This document shows positions 1 to 12,600 of a DNA stretch of 64,000 nt, in pieces (position 1 is the first letter of the stretch; every line of letters starts with the position of its first letter). The notes under the pieces are model-generated. The model was not told where the DNA came from and did not search any database. It saw nothing but the letters and a program-made list of their open reading frames with translations. Source of the stretch: Tubiluchus corallicola (taxonomy: Eukaryota > Priapulida > Priapulimorpha > Priapulimorphida > Tubiluchidae); assembly GCA_030141605.1 (NCBI GenBank), contig JAQGDQ010000062.1, forward strand, positions 129,501 to 193,500, given 5' to 3'. The position numbers were made by a program, and so were the translations under genes.

Positions 1-906
1 TTATTATAAATAACATTGATATAGTACAAATAAAGGACTTGTTTTCAGCTAAATAATCTTGTCTGTGATAACACTACAGACAGCTTTATTGATGTATAGA
101 CCATCCTTTGCATTACTAGATGTATATGACTTTGTTCAGGTTGCTTGCATTTATGAGGAGTAATTAGTAATTTTTATCTGTCCTGTTATCATATTCTGAG
201 TTGGACGCTAATTCAAACCAAATAACTGGAAATTTGGTAATTTTTTGTTATGTGTTTATGTAGTAAAATCGCCACCCCAAAAACCTTAACCTTGAAATAG
301 TGAAAATTTTGATATAAAAACAGTTTCCATTATTTTTAGGATATGATTTTCCCCATCAGAGTTTCTATTATTTTTTTTGACCGGTAGGGTTATACTAGTA
401 CATATATATATATATATATTTGTGCCTCAAGAGAACTTAATTTAATGTTCTGATTGAAAAATTTTTGCCTTTTCTTTTGGTACCTACATAGAGGTTTGGC
501 CAGTAGGTGAGTATTGTACTGAAGTAGAGTTTTAGATGCCTTACATATTAATAGTGCTTCACCTTGAGACTTATAAATATTTGAGTGAAAACTTGTCTTT
601 GAAAATTACTTCTTTTTTTTGTTTATTTAATAATGTAAATTTGGTTTTGTTGTTTGTTTATGCAGAGCTTTTTTTAACTACATTTAAATGATTCTTTTTT
701 GTTTTGACGGCTTTACACTTTGTAAAACGGTTAGGTATTAAATTTTTCCATCTGCCTGCAGCTACAGAAATGAGTTTTTATATTAATTTCTGAATTAGTA
801 TCAGATGCATATTTTCCTTTTTTTATACTGTGTTACTTATCTTTTTTGTTTGTTAGTTTTGGGCCGTTCAAGAAATCAGCAACTGAATTTTCTGTTCTGT
901 TTTACA
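1..906. other. Upstream flank of PIN1, no gene seen
   Basis: This AT-rich stretch precedes the PIN1 start codon. It has a short TA run near 402-419 and T-rich tracts. I see no coding exon and no clear core promoter. A 5' UTR exon may lie here but cannot be placed from sequence alone. Confidence 0.4.
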
Positions 907-3900
907 ATGTCTGGTGAGGTTCCTGATGGCTGGGAGACAAAGGAAAGCAGGCGAACAGGTAGCCACCATCTTCTGCTAAACGTAGAGAACTGATTTTGTA
1001 GTCGGTGAATTTATATGGTACTTTGCCAATCAAATGACTTGTGTTGCAATTTACTGATGAACTTGTTACACTACTAGAGTTTATAAATGTAGAGTATAAG
1101 TACTGACGTAAGTAGAAACAGTAGGTACATTCTTTGTGCCGTAATTTAAGCCAAAATTAATTTATTTCAATCAGAGCCTTACATGAAGAAAAAACAATAC
1201 TGTCGTTTACGTACTTGTGATGGGTTGACCAGTTTGTTGAAATTATAGTAGATTACAGTCTAGCTTTCCTTAAACCTAAACACCTCCAAAACCCTAACAA
1301 AGAAAGTAAACTACCGTATTTTCCCGTGTATAAGAGACCCTTGTGTATAAGAGACCCCTTCAATTTTTAGGCAAAAATTCTGGAAAAAAGTTTTTTCAGA
1401 CGGACATTTTTAGAGGGTAGAGTACAACTTTTTTCAACTCAGTGCGGTACTGAAAACAAAATAAAACCAGTTAATGTGTTGTAGAAAAAGAGTACTGGTA
1501 TATATTAAAGTGCGTACCTGCAAACCTGTAACAGGAAAAGAGAAAACGAGGAGATAATGCCTGTGTCACGATGCTTGTATTGCTTACAACCGCTTCATAG
1601 TCGAACGCGACACGCAAAACAGTTGTAGAGCACTTATTTCTTTAAAATCATTAGTGTCACAATTTATGCATCTTATTGAAAAGACTTACTCCCATGTATA
1701 AGAGACCCCCTATTTTTAAAGTGAAAATTCTGAGCAAAAAAGGGTCTCTTATACACGGGAAAATACGGTATATGCCAGGTAAAGACCAGGGATTAAATTT
1801 TTTATTATGTTTCTAATAGGTCAGATATACTACGTAAATAAGTACACAAAAGAAAGTCAATGGGAAACGCCAACAGAACCTGCTGTAAAACAGCCTTCGA
1901 AGTCAGGAGAACAGGTACGAGTGTTAAGATTTCGCATGTCATTGGAATTTGTAAATTACATGTTCTTACAATATGAAAATTTGCTTTTGTGTTTTTATAT
2001 TCTTGTATAGATTGACTCATTCCATGTAGTCATTCCCGATATCTGTGTTTTTCACACATCTTAGCCTGCAACTTAGGTTGTTTACAAAGTATGCTAGTGA
2101 TTATATTAAATAGGTATAATTGAAACATCCTTCTCATTTTAGCATAAGATTCAGTTTTACAACTAAGCAAGATTTTCATTGAAGAATTCAGGTTGCATAT
2201 TAAAGTGTTTTTATTGTCATGCGTAACTTTGGTCCCAAGACAGGATAATAATTTTGTAACAACATGAGTAAAAGTTCTAGAATTTTACTTTTACAAGCAG
2301 TAGACTTAATTCATTTGAGACCAGCATTTTGGCACAAAAACCTTGATCTCGTGCACATGTCATTGATTAAAATGATTAAATCCCTTTGCGACAATATGCT
2401 ATACACTTTTTAGTCATGTATATATAACAGTGACACACTTTCTGAAATTAGTGACAAAGTGTTGCTAAACATTTATTCATTTTTAGCATTTTTCAGTGCA
2501 TGATAAATGTACCTGCTTACAAACAATATTGTTCTTAAAATGACTGTTTCTACGTAGATTATAGTACACAAAAGGAAGTAAAGATCACACGAAAACCTTA
2601 ATAAGAGTTCTTTTGTCTCGCAAAAGTATTTTATTTTAAGCACATGAAGCTAAAAATATTGAGGCAATTATGCTGAGTTAGTTATGTCAATTGTCGATTG
2701 TTTTTATGTACATTTGAGTAGGAGCGGCCAGTACCAGATGATTAATTAAGCAACTGATTCTACTAATCGTCTAATAAAGTCTAATAAGCGGTGTCTACTT
2801 CGTATTGTATTCACTAGTGTTTGCCTTTTGATACAACGTTGTTGCCATAACAATGCAACACCATTGTTGTACATGTAAGACTTTGGGGGAGGATGCTATC
2901 GCTTGTACATTTTGTTATTATGCACATCGCACACGGGCCTATTTGTAAATGTTGTTTCTTGTTCCTTTATTAGACCCTTAGAGGGAGAATTGGCATGAGT
3001 GTGTCGGAAACTAACTTATTTCTGAATATTTAATATATACAAATATTACATACATAATGTTTGTATGTATTTTGCATAATACATACGTAAGTTAGAGCTT
3101 TCAAATTCATAATAGCAAGAGAGAGATGAGTTTCATAAATACGTAAATATCCCACAATCTCAACGAATTTGACATTATTTTTTATTATGAATTTCAACAT
3201 TTCCACTCCACACCAGCATAACGAAAAGGATATAACATTTGTTGATACTGTGAGGTGTTTTGTCAAACATACATAATTTATGTATTTTAGGTTGAAGCGT
3301 CACATTTGCTAGTGAAACATCGCGAGTCTCGACGCCCATCATCTTGGAGGGAGGATCAGATTATGAGGACAAAAGAGGAAGCACTAGAGATTCTTAAAAG
3401 TAAGTATTTTGGTGTACTGTGAAAGCAAGTTTATAGCTTTAATGGGTTTTAAATAATGACAAAAAGCTTTTGCATCTTAAAAAAATTAAGTACCAAAAAG
3501 TACCAGTTGTTAGAAGAATGCGTTTATTTAGTTTTGCTTGAAAATAGTGAACACGGAGCACTTATTGTAAATTTTAACAATAATTACGCAAAAAATTTTC
3601 CAACATTTATTGTTTTTGACTTGCTGATTTAAAATTCCTGTATCTTTGGAAAGTCTAAGGAATGAGGTAAAATTTTTACTTTTTGTACAAAAAATATGTG
3701 CAACTTTTATGGTAATTTTCAAAAGATTCTATTATTTTCTTCTGTTATCAAAAGTTTGGCTCATTTTTTGCGGCATTTAATATGAAAGTGTTTTAACAGA
3801 TCTTTGCATAGTGAACTTATGTAATATGTGCTATAGGTTATAGGGCTAAAATAGATTCTAAGGAAGCCACATTCGAAGAATTAGCCAGCAAATTTAGCGA

Positions 3901-4057
3901 CTGTAGCTCAGCAAAGCGTGGAGGAGATCTTGGGCCATTTGGTAGAGGAGCCATGCAGAAACCTTTTGAAGATGCAGCCTTTGCATTAGGTGTTGGTGAA
4001 CTCAGCGAACCTGTCTGGACAGATTCTGGCGTTCACATTATTCTTCGAACTGCATAA
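907..4057 (+). CDS. PIN1: PIN1-type peptidyl-prolyl cis-trans isomerase (WW + parvulin), 4 exons
   Basis: Coding exons are 907-958, 1820-1914, 3291-3399 and 3837-4057 (477 nt, 158 aa; human PIN1 has 163). All introns are GT-AG and phases join cleanly. The protein isomerises phospho-Ser/Thr-Pro bonds in nuclear and cytosolic regulators. The WW domain covers about residues 5-37, with signature Trp9 and Trp32, the aromatic pair Tyr21-Tyr22, and Ser14 at the place of the human phospho-regulated Ser16. The parvulin domain follows a short linker and runs from about residue 50 to the end. Its phosphate-binding basic residues Lys58, Arg63 and Arg64 are kept, as are the active-site His54, Cys108 and His152 (human 63, 68, 69, 59, 113, 157). 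The motif FSDCSSAK is intact. The start is the ATG that gives the usual short N-terminus before the WW domain. Every key residue is present, so the gene looks functional. Confidence 0.96.
1312..1770. mobile_element. Inverted-repeat DNA transposon remnant (TACCGTATTTTCCC ends)
   Basis: The left end begins TACCGTATTTTCCCGTGTAT and the right end is its reverse complement, closing with ATACGGTA. The terminal repeat extends through GTATAAGAGACCC on both sides, about 30 bp, and a second inward copy of that motif lies near 1341 and again near 1693. There is no transposase reading frame, so this is a non-autonomous MITE-like element in PIN1 intron 1. Target duplication is probably TA. The superfamily is not assigned. 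Confidence 0.8.
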
Positions 4058-7000
4058 GTAGCTTCTTCAGTTGCAGTTAAGACTGAGTATTATCAAATTA
4101 ACGGTGGTGTACTATATCTTGTAAATCAGTTAGATATTTAAATTTTCTTATATTTTTATTTCTGTCCAGGACTGCTTTATGTATAGCACCAAACGTATCA
4201 TAATAGCATTATGCATTTATTAAGCATATATAATCCCCACCATAGTTTTTCGATTATTTGTATTCATTCATGTCTATAATACGACTTGGTATAACTAGTG
4301 AACATGACTGTCCAAACCTTGTGAAATATTGTGTTAGCATTATGAAATCATCTTGTTGCTACATGTATTATATACAAGTGAATCTTAAAGTTATGTGGAT
4401 TCTGTTACTGTAACTTCAGATACTATTAGCTCTGTTTTGGAAACGGAAAAAAATCAAAACTATGAGGTTCTTCTGAAGGCGACAGAATAGCTTCGTGATA
4501 ATGGCAGGGTAACAAAGGTTAGCAACACTTAGCCTGGTTAGTAAATGCATGGATAACTGCCCCAAAAATCATCTCTAAGCGGTTTCATCTGACCTGGTGA
4601 AGAACGTGGTACAATCTGGTGGTCCCTAAGACGTTCAGTATTTTATCTTAATGACTTATCCTGCTGTATTCCACCTTGCTATATGTCAAATCGAGTAAAA
4701 TAGCTTCTGAAAAGGTCTTATGAAAAGGATGGCTGTTGCACTTTTTTAAAAGTGTGTCAAAATTGTTTGCAAAGTTTTATCTTAGTTCCCAATAATCACT
4801 GTTTACGGATTAATTTAGTCTTGTTAAATGCAAGAAAGACTTGCGGAGTTGGGATGAACTATGCAGTCATTGCATTGCATTAATGTTAGTAAAAAAAATT
4901 TTTAATACGTTAAGCTGATTCATTTGCTTTATGAGATGTGCTTGTTTTTTCTATAAAATTTGCTTAATAGTGTGATTAGAATTAGTTAGGCTGCACTTAT
5001 GCACTACAATACAGTTTTGTACTGTCAAAGCTTAATCTTGAGAGGCAGTGTTTGTATTCGAAGTCGTTATAAATTAAATTTAAAATTAATTTGATAAAAG
5101 TTTCATTTTGTGTTGTGAATTTTTGCATCACTTTTGTGTAATGTGTATATTTTGGAATCATTTTAAGTGAACTGAAGCTAAACGCATAGTAAATCATAAT
5201 GTGTTTATTGTCATTGTATAATGGCTTTGTGCTCTAAAACAATTTACTGCAGTATCATTCTGCAAAACCTATAAATTTATTCTGTACATTTACAAAGATA
5301 GATAATAAATCTCAGGAAAAAAATTTGGTTCAATAAATTAATTATTACTAAACTTAACCAAAGCCAACATTTTTGCATTACACCTGCAACACTTTGCACT
5401 TCTAATTTTATTAGAAAGTTATTTCTAATAAGAATATTACCTTCCAATTTTATCACTAATGATATTGTGAGTTACATGTTACATTAGCTATCTAAATTTG
5501 TAGTGCTTATTGTTACTAGATACCATTCTTAGATTTAGTACTGTTTGCTAGCTTGTAGCATTATTAATAATTTGCAAACCAAGATTGTGAATAACTAATG
5601 TTGTAAAGAATCAAAGTGGGATGTTTATGAGAAGAATAAGAGTGATGCTAAAAGAAAGACAAAATAATAATGTGCAAGAGGCAGAACAAAAGAGGCGCTT
5701 GTATTGCTTGGAGGCTAACGGATGGGGTAGAGGGATTAGGCATATCGATGTAAGACAGTTCAGAGCGGTTGAGTTAAACTTGTAAAATGCTCTGAAAGCA
5801 ACAAAGTTTATTCACATGATGAAGTGTCAGGAAATAAAAGTTATGGTTGTGGTCAGCAGAACCTCCGAAGTTACTCTGCGACACATTTTAAAGACAACAG
5901 GCCAGCTAAGAGATTCATGTCACTGACTGTGATTAACAAAATTTGGCAGGTAGTACAACAGCAGATTGAGTACCATTTTAAAGCCTTCAATTGTTCAATA
6001 TATCACAGGTTATATCACATGTTAGTCATGTCACGTAGTAATATTAAGTTGTTAAATTGTGGCTCATGTAACAGCGATTATTGTCATATAATCGTATTCT
6101 TAAATTACAGAAGACAGTAATCAGAATGGTGCTTCAAGGTTCTTCAACAATTTCCTCTTCATCAGTATGTCCTTCGCTCTGTAATGCGAGAGAATTTAGC
6201 ACAATTTCCATTCCATATCACATTGACAATTTGTCTTCCTTCGTTCGAACTTCACCGTTTACTTTTCATTCACCTCTTCTTGTTGACACCTGTCATTATC
6301 TTATTATTTTCTTGTATTCTAATATCTGACCTTTTGACACACATTTTTTAGCATTTCACTACAGGTGCTATTAATATCAGCCACATTAATATCACTCACC
6401 ATATGCTGATTTTTTTGACACAGAAGTAAGTGATCTGTTGTTTCTATACACATATCACACTTGCATATTCAGAACCACTTCAAAGAGTTTCAATTATTAA
6501 AATCACCGGATTTATTTCTATATTTCTACAATTTCTTTTTTAACTACTGCAATTCTCTAATTCCATATGATTTTACTACCTTGAATGTTTCCAGGGGGCA
6601 AGACATTCACAATTATAAAAACACTGAAACAGAAACTTAATTCGACACAGGGTTTTACATTCTGTTTTAGTTGTGCGTTCATTAAACATGTAATTTGTGG
6701 CAGTAACGTACCACACTGACAAGGCTTTATTGCTCGTAGCTTGTAAAAAAGGTTTAGGTTTGTAAAAAAATTGTAAACTGTATTGCATTAAAAATATATT
6801 CCACTGCATGTGAACTTCTACATATGCAATTTGTATAGACGTATTGTAACACATTGCTTTGCATTTACATGATGCATCTTTGTCCATGGTACATTATCTA
6901 ACGCATTGATTATCCATTGCTTTTCCATTACTATCCCTCATTTCCTTCCTTTTTGTATCTCCGACCCCTTTGTCTTTTGTTTTTTCGGAGGTTGCGTTGG

Positions 7001-7360
7001 GTATATGCAGCAGTATCACCAGCCCATGCTCTAGGTCTCCTCAATCTAATTTGTTATTAACAAGTATTATGAATTAATTTACCATATCCATGTACATTTT
7101 CACACAGACTCTATGATTGTTTATGTTCAGTGTTATCCACAGTCTAATTAACCCGTCTGATCACCAATTATTACTTTCATCTATTGCTTTTTGCTGAACT
7201 TAGAGCAACTTACCCTGATCGGAATATGCCCTTCCATTTTCGGTATCTGTAATTTGCATTATAATGTTATTAGAGAGTTTCGCGTAAGCTTGACAGAATG
7301 ACTTACTTTTAAGATTTTGCTATATGCTATAGCAAAATCTTCTTGATTCTTATACAGTTA
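4058..7360. other. PIN1 3' flank and intergenic DNA
   Basis: No conserved coding exon is recognisable. The segment is AT-rich, and short open frames near 5824-6329 and on the minus strand near 6576-6887 have no family resemblance and no splice context. The first part is probably the PIN1 3' UTR. Confidence 0.4.
5304..5337 (+). terminator. Candidate PIN1 polyadenylation signals (two AATAAA)
   Basis: AATAAA occurs at 5304-5309 and 5332-5337. These are the first such hexamers I find after the PIN1 stop codon, implying a 3' UTR of about 1.3 kb. Placement is by motif only. Confidence 0.35.
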
Positions 7361-7363
7361 TTG

Positions 7364-7516
<153 letters not shown>

Positions 7517-7874
7517 TTATTTGTTCTCCATTAATGTATTTTGTTTAATAGCTCGTTAGCCTTGGAAGCTGCAGTCATGAAACTCACAAAGCCTTGGGCA
7601 AGGGACGTGCAACCTCTGACCTCTGGTCAGTGGTCAGTGTGTCAAGTGCAGCATCTGTCATCCGTTTTTCAGTTGCTCCTAAATCTCCTGCCAGGGCTTC
7701 CACATGTTTCATTTTATGAACTGGGTATGATGCACATTGGTTTCTCAAAGCGAAATGTGTGAGCAATAGTAGTAATTTTTAACACAAGTAAACAAAGTAT
7801 TTTCAAAGAAGCCGTTTAAATTGATTAGTGGATGAAGCACCTGTGATAATTACATCTAATGAAGAACAATATAT

Positions 7875-8310
7875 TCATATACATTTAAAATCATGAGTAT
7901 ATTCACAGATGGAGGTAATATTGTTGTAGTTGTCAAAAAAGTTTTTTAGATTGGTAAAGTCCAAATCATCGACTTTTTTTCTTATTTCCTCCATTTTAGC
8001 ACAGTCGCACAAAACATGGTTTTCAGTCCGCAATCTCCCACAGGTGCACAACCTCTGGTTTTGTGGGTTCTTGACCAGCACCCAGTATCTATTGCCAGCC
8101 GATCGAGCTACATATACATTGATAGTTGTATGGCATTTTTCGTCCATCAAAGTGTACGTCTTCTGTATCACGAGAGTCAGATTCAAAGTGACGTAGGTTT
8201 TGTACACTGCGACTGTCGAACTGATTCTTTGCGTTTAGCGATGTCTGATTCAATGTGGTCAGCAAATAGAACTGCATTTAAACATCTAGCACCTGGTGTT
8301 CAATTTCTTC
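7875..8310 (-). mobile_element. Non-LTR retrotransposon fragment, reverse-transcriptase C-terminal region
   Basis: The minus-strand reading at 7875-8207 contains a cysteine/histidine cluster, CTCG then ENHVLCDC, preceded by NRYWVLVKNPQNQRLC. This resembles the zinc-knuckle-like segment found after the reverse-transcriptase domain of many LINEs. The frame breaks upstream, where a second partly overlapping open frame lies at 8089-8277, so the copy is decayed and 5' truncated. No catalytic part remains. The family assignment is inferred from memory. Confidence 0.5.
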
Positions 8311-8319
8311 GGTGAATTA

Positions 8320-9643
8320 CACAATGACCAAATTTTTATAAAAGGGCATCCCTCATGTCTCTTCTCTCTATGAGTATTTTTGTGAGAACGCTGTCTGCTT
8401 TTTTTTTATAAATGCAACCTCTGAAGGCAATCCAGCTTCCAATTAACACAAGACTGTTTGCCGTGTGGTCACAAACTCCTAGCGATGATTTGTCATGTTA
8501 CCACTGTTAAACAGTGCTAATTGTACTACGTACACGATGCCTGTAACTATTTATCACTAGAGTCACGCTACTATGGTGTGATATGGTCGCAACAACACAG
8601 TAGTAAAAAGCACAATAATTATAAATAGCATGACAGAATATTTTAGTTATAGTTTATAGAAACACAGGAATGTGCTTAATTCCGTTTGGCTTAACCCACC
8701 ACAAGCGGTTAACGGACCAAGACCCAGTGGTTTGAAATGCTTGTGGAACCATGTGGTTGTGTGTTAGTCAGATTCTGACCAAAATACAGTGGTGTTATGA
8801 CGTTCAAAAAACTTTAATTTCTGAGTCGAACTCAACGTTGTGTGGTGATTACAATCTGACCAAAATCAAGCAGTTGTGAATTGGTTGTGCGATAAAGAAT
8901 GACAGAATCTTCAGCAAAAACAAACTATTGTATGACTGTGAAAATCAGACTGAAATTGTCACAACATACCGTAAACTTTCATTTGTGACAAAATCCACCA
9001 GTGAGAATCTGGCGTTGTCACAATTATAACAATACTTTATAACGTTATAATTATTACGACCAACTATCAATTAAGAAATTTCTGAGTTCACTACAGTACC
9101 AGAATTTAACGTAACAGCATTACTGTGAAGATTACGGTTGTGCACAAAATATAAAGTTGACTTCATAATGTGTCATGACTCATGACTCATAGTCATAGTC
9201 ATAGGTAACAAGGTAAAAAATTTAATGATTAGATGACACGCGACAAAACGATTGCTTCTATTGTTATAATATGGTCTTATTAACATTGAAATTTTATATT
9301 ACTGAGTGCATAGACCTATTGGCAATTAAAAGTTCAATTTTTCTAACCACAAAATTTACTATGCTGCGGTTCCAACGGTTGCAACTATGTTTTCAAAGAT
9401 TTCAGAAAAATCTATGTCGCCATGGTTAAGAGAACGCCACTCAGATACGGAAATTGCACGTTAGATGGCGCAAGAGTACCATATCAAAAAGTGGGTGTTG
9501 TAGTTTTTTATTTTAAACATGTTGGTGATGATAATGACGAGATCCTGTCATTTGGAATTATTTTAAAAATATTCGGATACTAATGTTTTTAAAATATCTG
9601 TTGAGTATAAAATGCATAGCTGACAAGAAAACACGCGAATGAG
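8320..9643. other. 5' flank of CERT1
   Basis: No coding sequence seen. The stretch from about 8690 to 9000 repeats motifs such as GACCAAAA and TGTGGTT in degenerate form. The CERT1 promoter should lie in the right-hand part, but I see no clear core element. Confidence 0.35.
9176..9189 (+). promoter_or_regulatory. Two abutting AP-1-type sites (TGACTCA TGACTCA)
   Basis: Two perfect TGACTCA heptamers lie head to tail at 9176-9182 and 9183-9189, followed by AGTCATAGTCATAG. They are about 455 bp upstream of the CERT1 start codon. TGACTCA is the consensus for Fos/Jun-type bZIP dimers. Function here is inferred from the motif alone, and a small tandem duplication could also explain it. Confidence 0.35.
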
Positions 9644-12600
9644 ATGAGTGTTGAAAACGTATCGCACTCAACCGACGAGGACGACGATTTTGACGAACAA
9701 ACTACTGAAATACAAGGAACACTAAGTAAATGGACCAATTACATTCATGGCTGGCAAGATCGTTACATCGTCCTGAAGTCGGGAACATTGAGTTATTACA
9801 AATCTGAAACAGACACCACATATGGCTGTAGAGGAGCCGTTAGTATAAGCAAGGCCAGCATCCAGGTAATTGTTTTATTGCGATGGACTATGGTAACTGT
9901 TACATTAGGCCAGTCTGAGTTGGTCCAGGCTTTATTGGATGTTTTCTTTACTAAAATTATTTAATTATTAAAATGGGGGCAGCAGTCAGGTGACTTAGTT
10001 TTATGAGATAATTAAAGGCCTGTATAACCCCAACAGACACTGAAGTTTTTTACACATTATTATTATTACATAAATTATTCACAGTTTTCCGCAAAAATAA
10101 TTAATAAATTTAAATGAAATAACTCACCTTTTTCTTGCAAATTTCGAATGCGTCCACTGCCGAGTGAGCGAGAATGACGTTCCAGGTACAGAAAGCGTAC
10201 CGATGTTTGTTTACTGATCTTTAGTGACCTCTTGACTGTAGTGATAATGTCATTTGTCTCACACAATGAAAAATGGCAGTTCTTCAAATTTAAATACAAA
10301 TTTAAGCCACATTCATCATACTGTTAATAAAGCTCACAGAAGGCTTATGCTAATTAAGCGAAACTTCACTTATTTAGATGGGCCCATGATGATCCAATTG
10401 TACAAGTTTAGTGGTTAGACCAATTTTGGATTATGGCGATGTAGTGTAATGTGGTTTGCACTGTTTGGCATTATCAATATTTTTGTTGTCTAGGGGAATG
10501 AATTGTGTGCGCCACAGTACATTAACCTCACTATAGTAATAGTGTGGGTGTGAAGTTTGGGTCCATTTCTGCATATTTGTACCAAATTGGATTACACTGA
10601 ACCTGTGGAAAAAAATGCAAATAAAGAAATTAAGTTTAACCAGTTTATTTTCTAATCATAAATCATATACAATAGTAGGAGTAAACACTCCAATACAAGT
10701 TGATGTCTTCAACTTCATTATTCAGAGCAAACTTCAAACTGAATGTTGAAAATGACGCATTGTTAATTTAAAGTTACATCATTCTATTTCAGAATGCAGT
10801 GGGCTGTTCAATTTGTCAGATAAATATCTGTACTTCTTTGCCTCAATTTAGTCACAAGTTCATGTGACTATGGCAATTTGAGTTATTTCATCCTTCAACT
10901 TGGAAGTTTGAGTTTTAATTTCTCACCTTTATTTCAGGTTTGGTTTTCACTGCTTTTATCTCAGCAGGGTTTTTGTTTTTACTGCTTTTGTCACAGCACG
11001 GCAAAAAGGCTTTGATCACGGCTAAAACACTTGTTTTTATACACAAACGTGGTGCTCTGCGCATGCGCGTTGCCAAGTGATACCATACTGCATGTGAAAT
11101 GAGGGTTTTGAGCAACTGCTACTTATTTTCATTGGCATTCTTCTTAATAAGCTACTAAATTGCTTATTTTACAGTTCACTTTGTCATCTACTTTCTTTTA
11201 ATTATTTTGCGGCTAACAAATAGTAACAATTGTTTAAGCTCTGCTAAAAATAATCTTCGGTAAATTAATTTGTTTATCGAGCATCCCAACGGCTCTCAAT
11301 TAGCATGATTTCCTTGTTGCGCGCCCTCTATCGGCGGGTTGCATAGTTAGTTTTTGTAAGCAAACATATCCGCTCCCAGCAAAGGCATTATTTATTGTAG
11401 CAAAGGTTAGGTGGGTTTTAAACAAGGCAAAAACACCACAGTAGTTTGGAGTCCAGCAAGGCAAGATATGATAAGGAAATTGAATCAGTTCAACGTCGAG
11501 CTAATAGGCTTGTGCTAGCAGTTTCTGAACTGCCATACTGTACGAGAATCAACAGGCTATGGTTAACTATTTTAAAACATAGGCGTAAGAGGCAGGACTT
11601 GATCCAAACCTTCTGCATCTTAAAAGGCTTTGATCTCATTGATGCTAGCAAAATGTTTTCATCTCAGACATACCGTGATGCTAGGGAGCATCCTTACAAA
11701 ATCAAGAAGAGAGCAGCCTTCGATAGATGGAGCAGAAAATGATAGATTCTTTCAAAGCGAGTGGTTGATGAACGGAATAAGTTACCAGAAAATGTAATTA
11801 ATGCCACTGAACTTTCTCCGTGTAAGTCCTGATTAGATCTATATTGGCAGCACAACCCAGAAAAGTTTGTCAATCCTAGACTGCCATTATGACAGCAAGA
11901 TGTTTTGCGACACAGTCAATGATCTTGGAGTGCCACTGTTTCTTTTAAGACATGAATATAGAAACCAACAAAGATTGGAGAGGTTTATAAGTTATTTATC
12001 AGCTTAATGTCTATCCTTCGATGGTAACGGTAATACCGCTAACAGCGAAGTGCTGAGAAAATCTAAAGAAACAAGTTTTGCAGTAAGTTCATAATAAAAT
12101 ATATTGAATATGGAGGATTTCAAGTTGATAAAGCTTATATTATAGTAAGGGTTTAGTTTGACTTTAAGTTTAGATTCGTTTTTTACTGCTTATGGATTTC
12201 CATTGCATTCTGCTGGGCTTCATTAAGTGCTAGTTACATACAGCACTGTACACCAGTGCACACATGCACTCATGTTTCCATAGCAGCAACATGCTTTTGT
12301 GTTTTCATGATTCGCTACATTGTACAAGTTTATAATTTAGAAGTCTGCTACATTAATACATGGGTTACTTTTGTGTGTGTACATTCTGACACTACTGTTA
12401 GGTGTGACTGTGATGCAGTAGCTTCTAGTTGTAGTACTTCTGTTGTACATGCATTTATGCTCGCAACAGATTTTATAATTACGCAAGTAGATGCAGAAGA
12501 TTTTTTTGTCGTGCCAGCAGCTTTACACAGTCTTTGCTGTCTCCATTAGTAGATTTTGCATATTTTGCTGATATGTCAGTAGTAATTTTACTTCACTTGC

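Noticed and set aside
5824-6329. Overlapping plus-strand frames between PIN1 and CERT1
   Set aside because: No convincing homology. A stretch ILKLQKTVIRMVLQ is only faintly LINE-like and has no supporting sequence.
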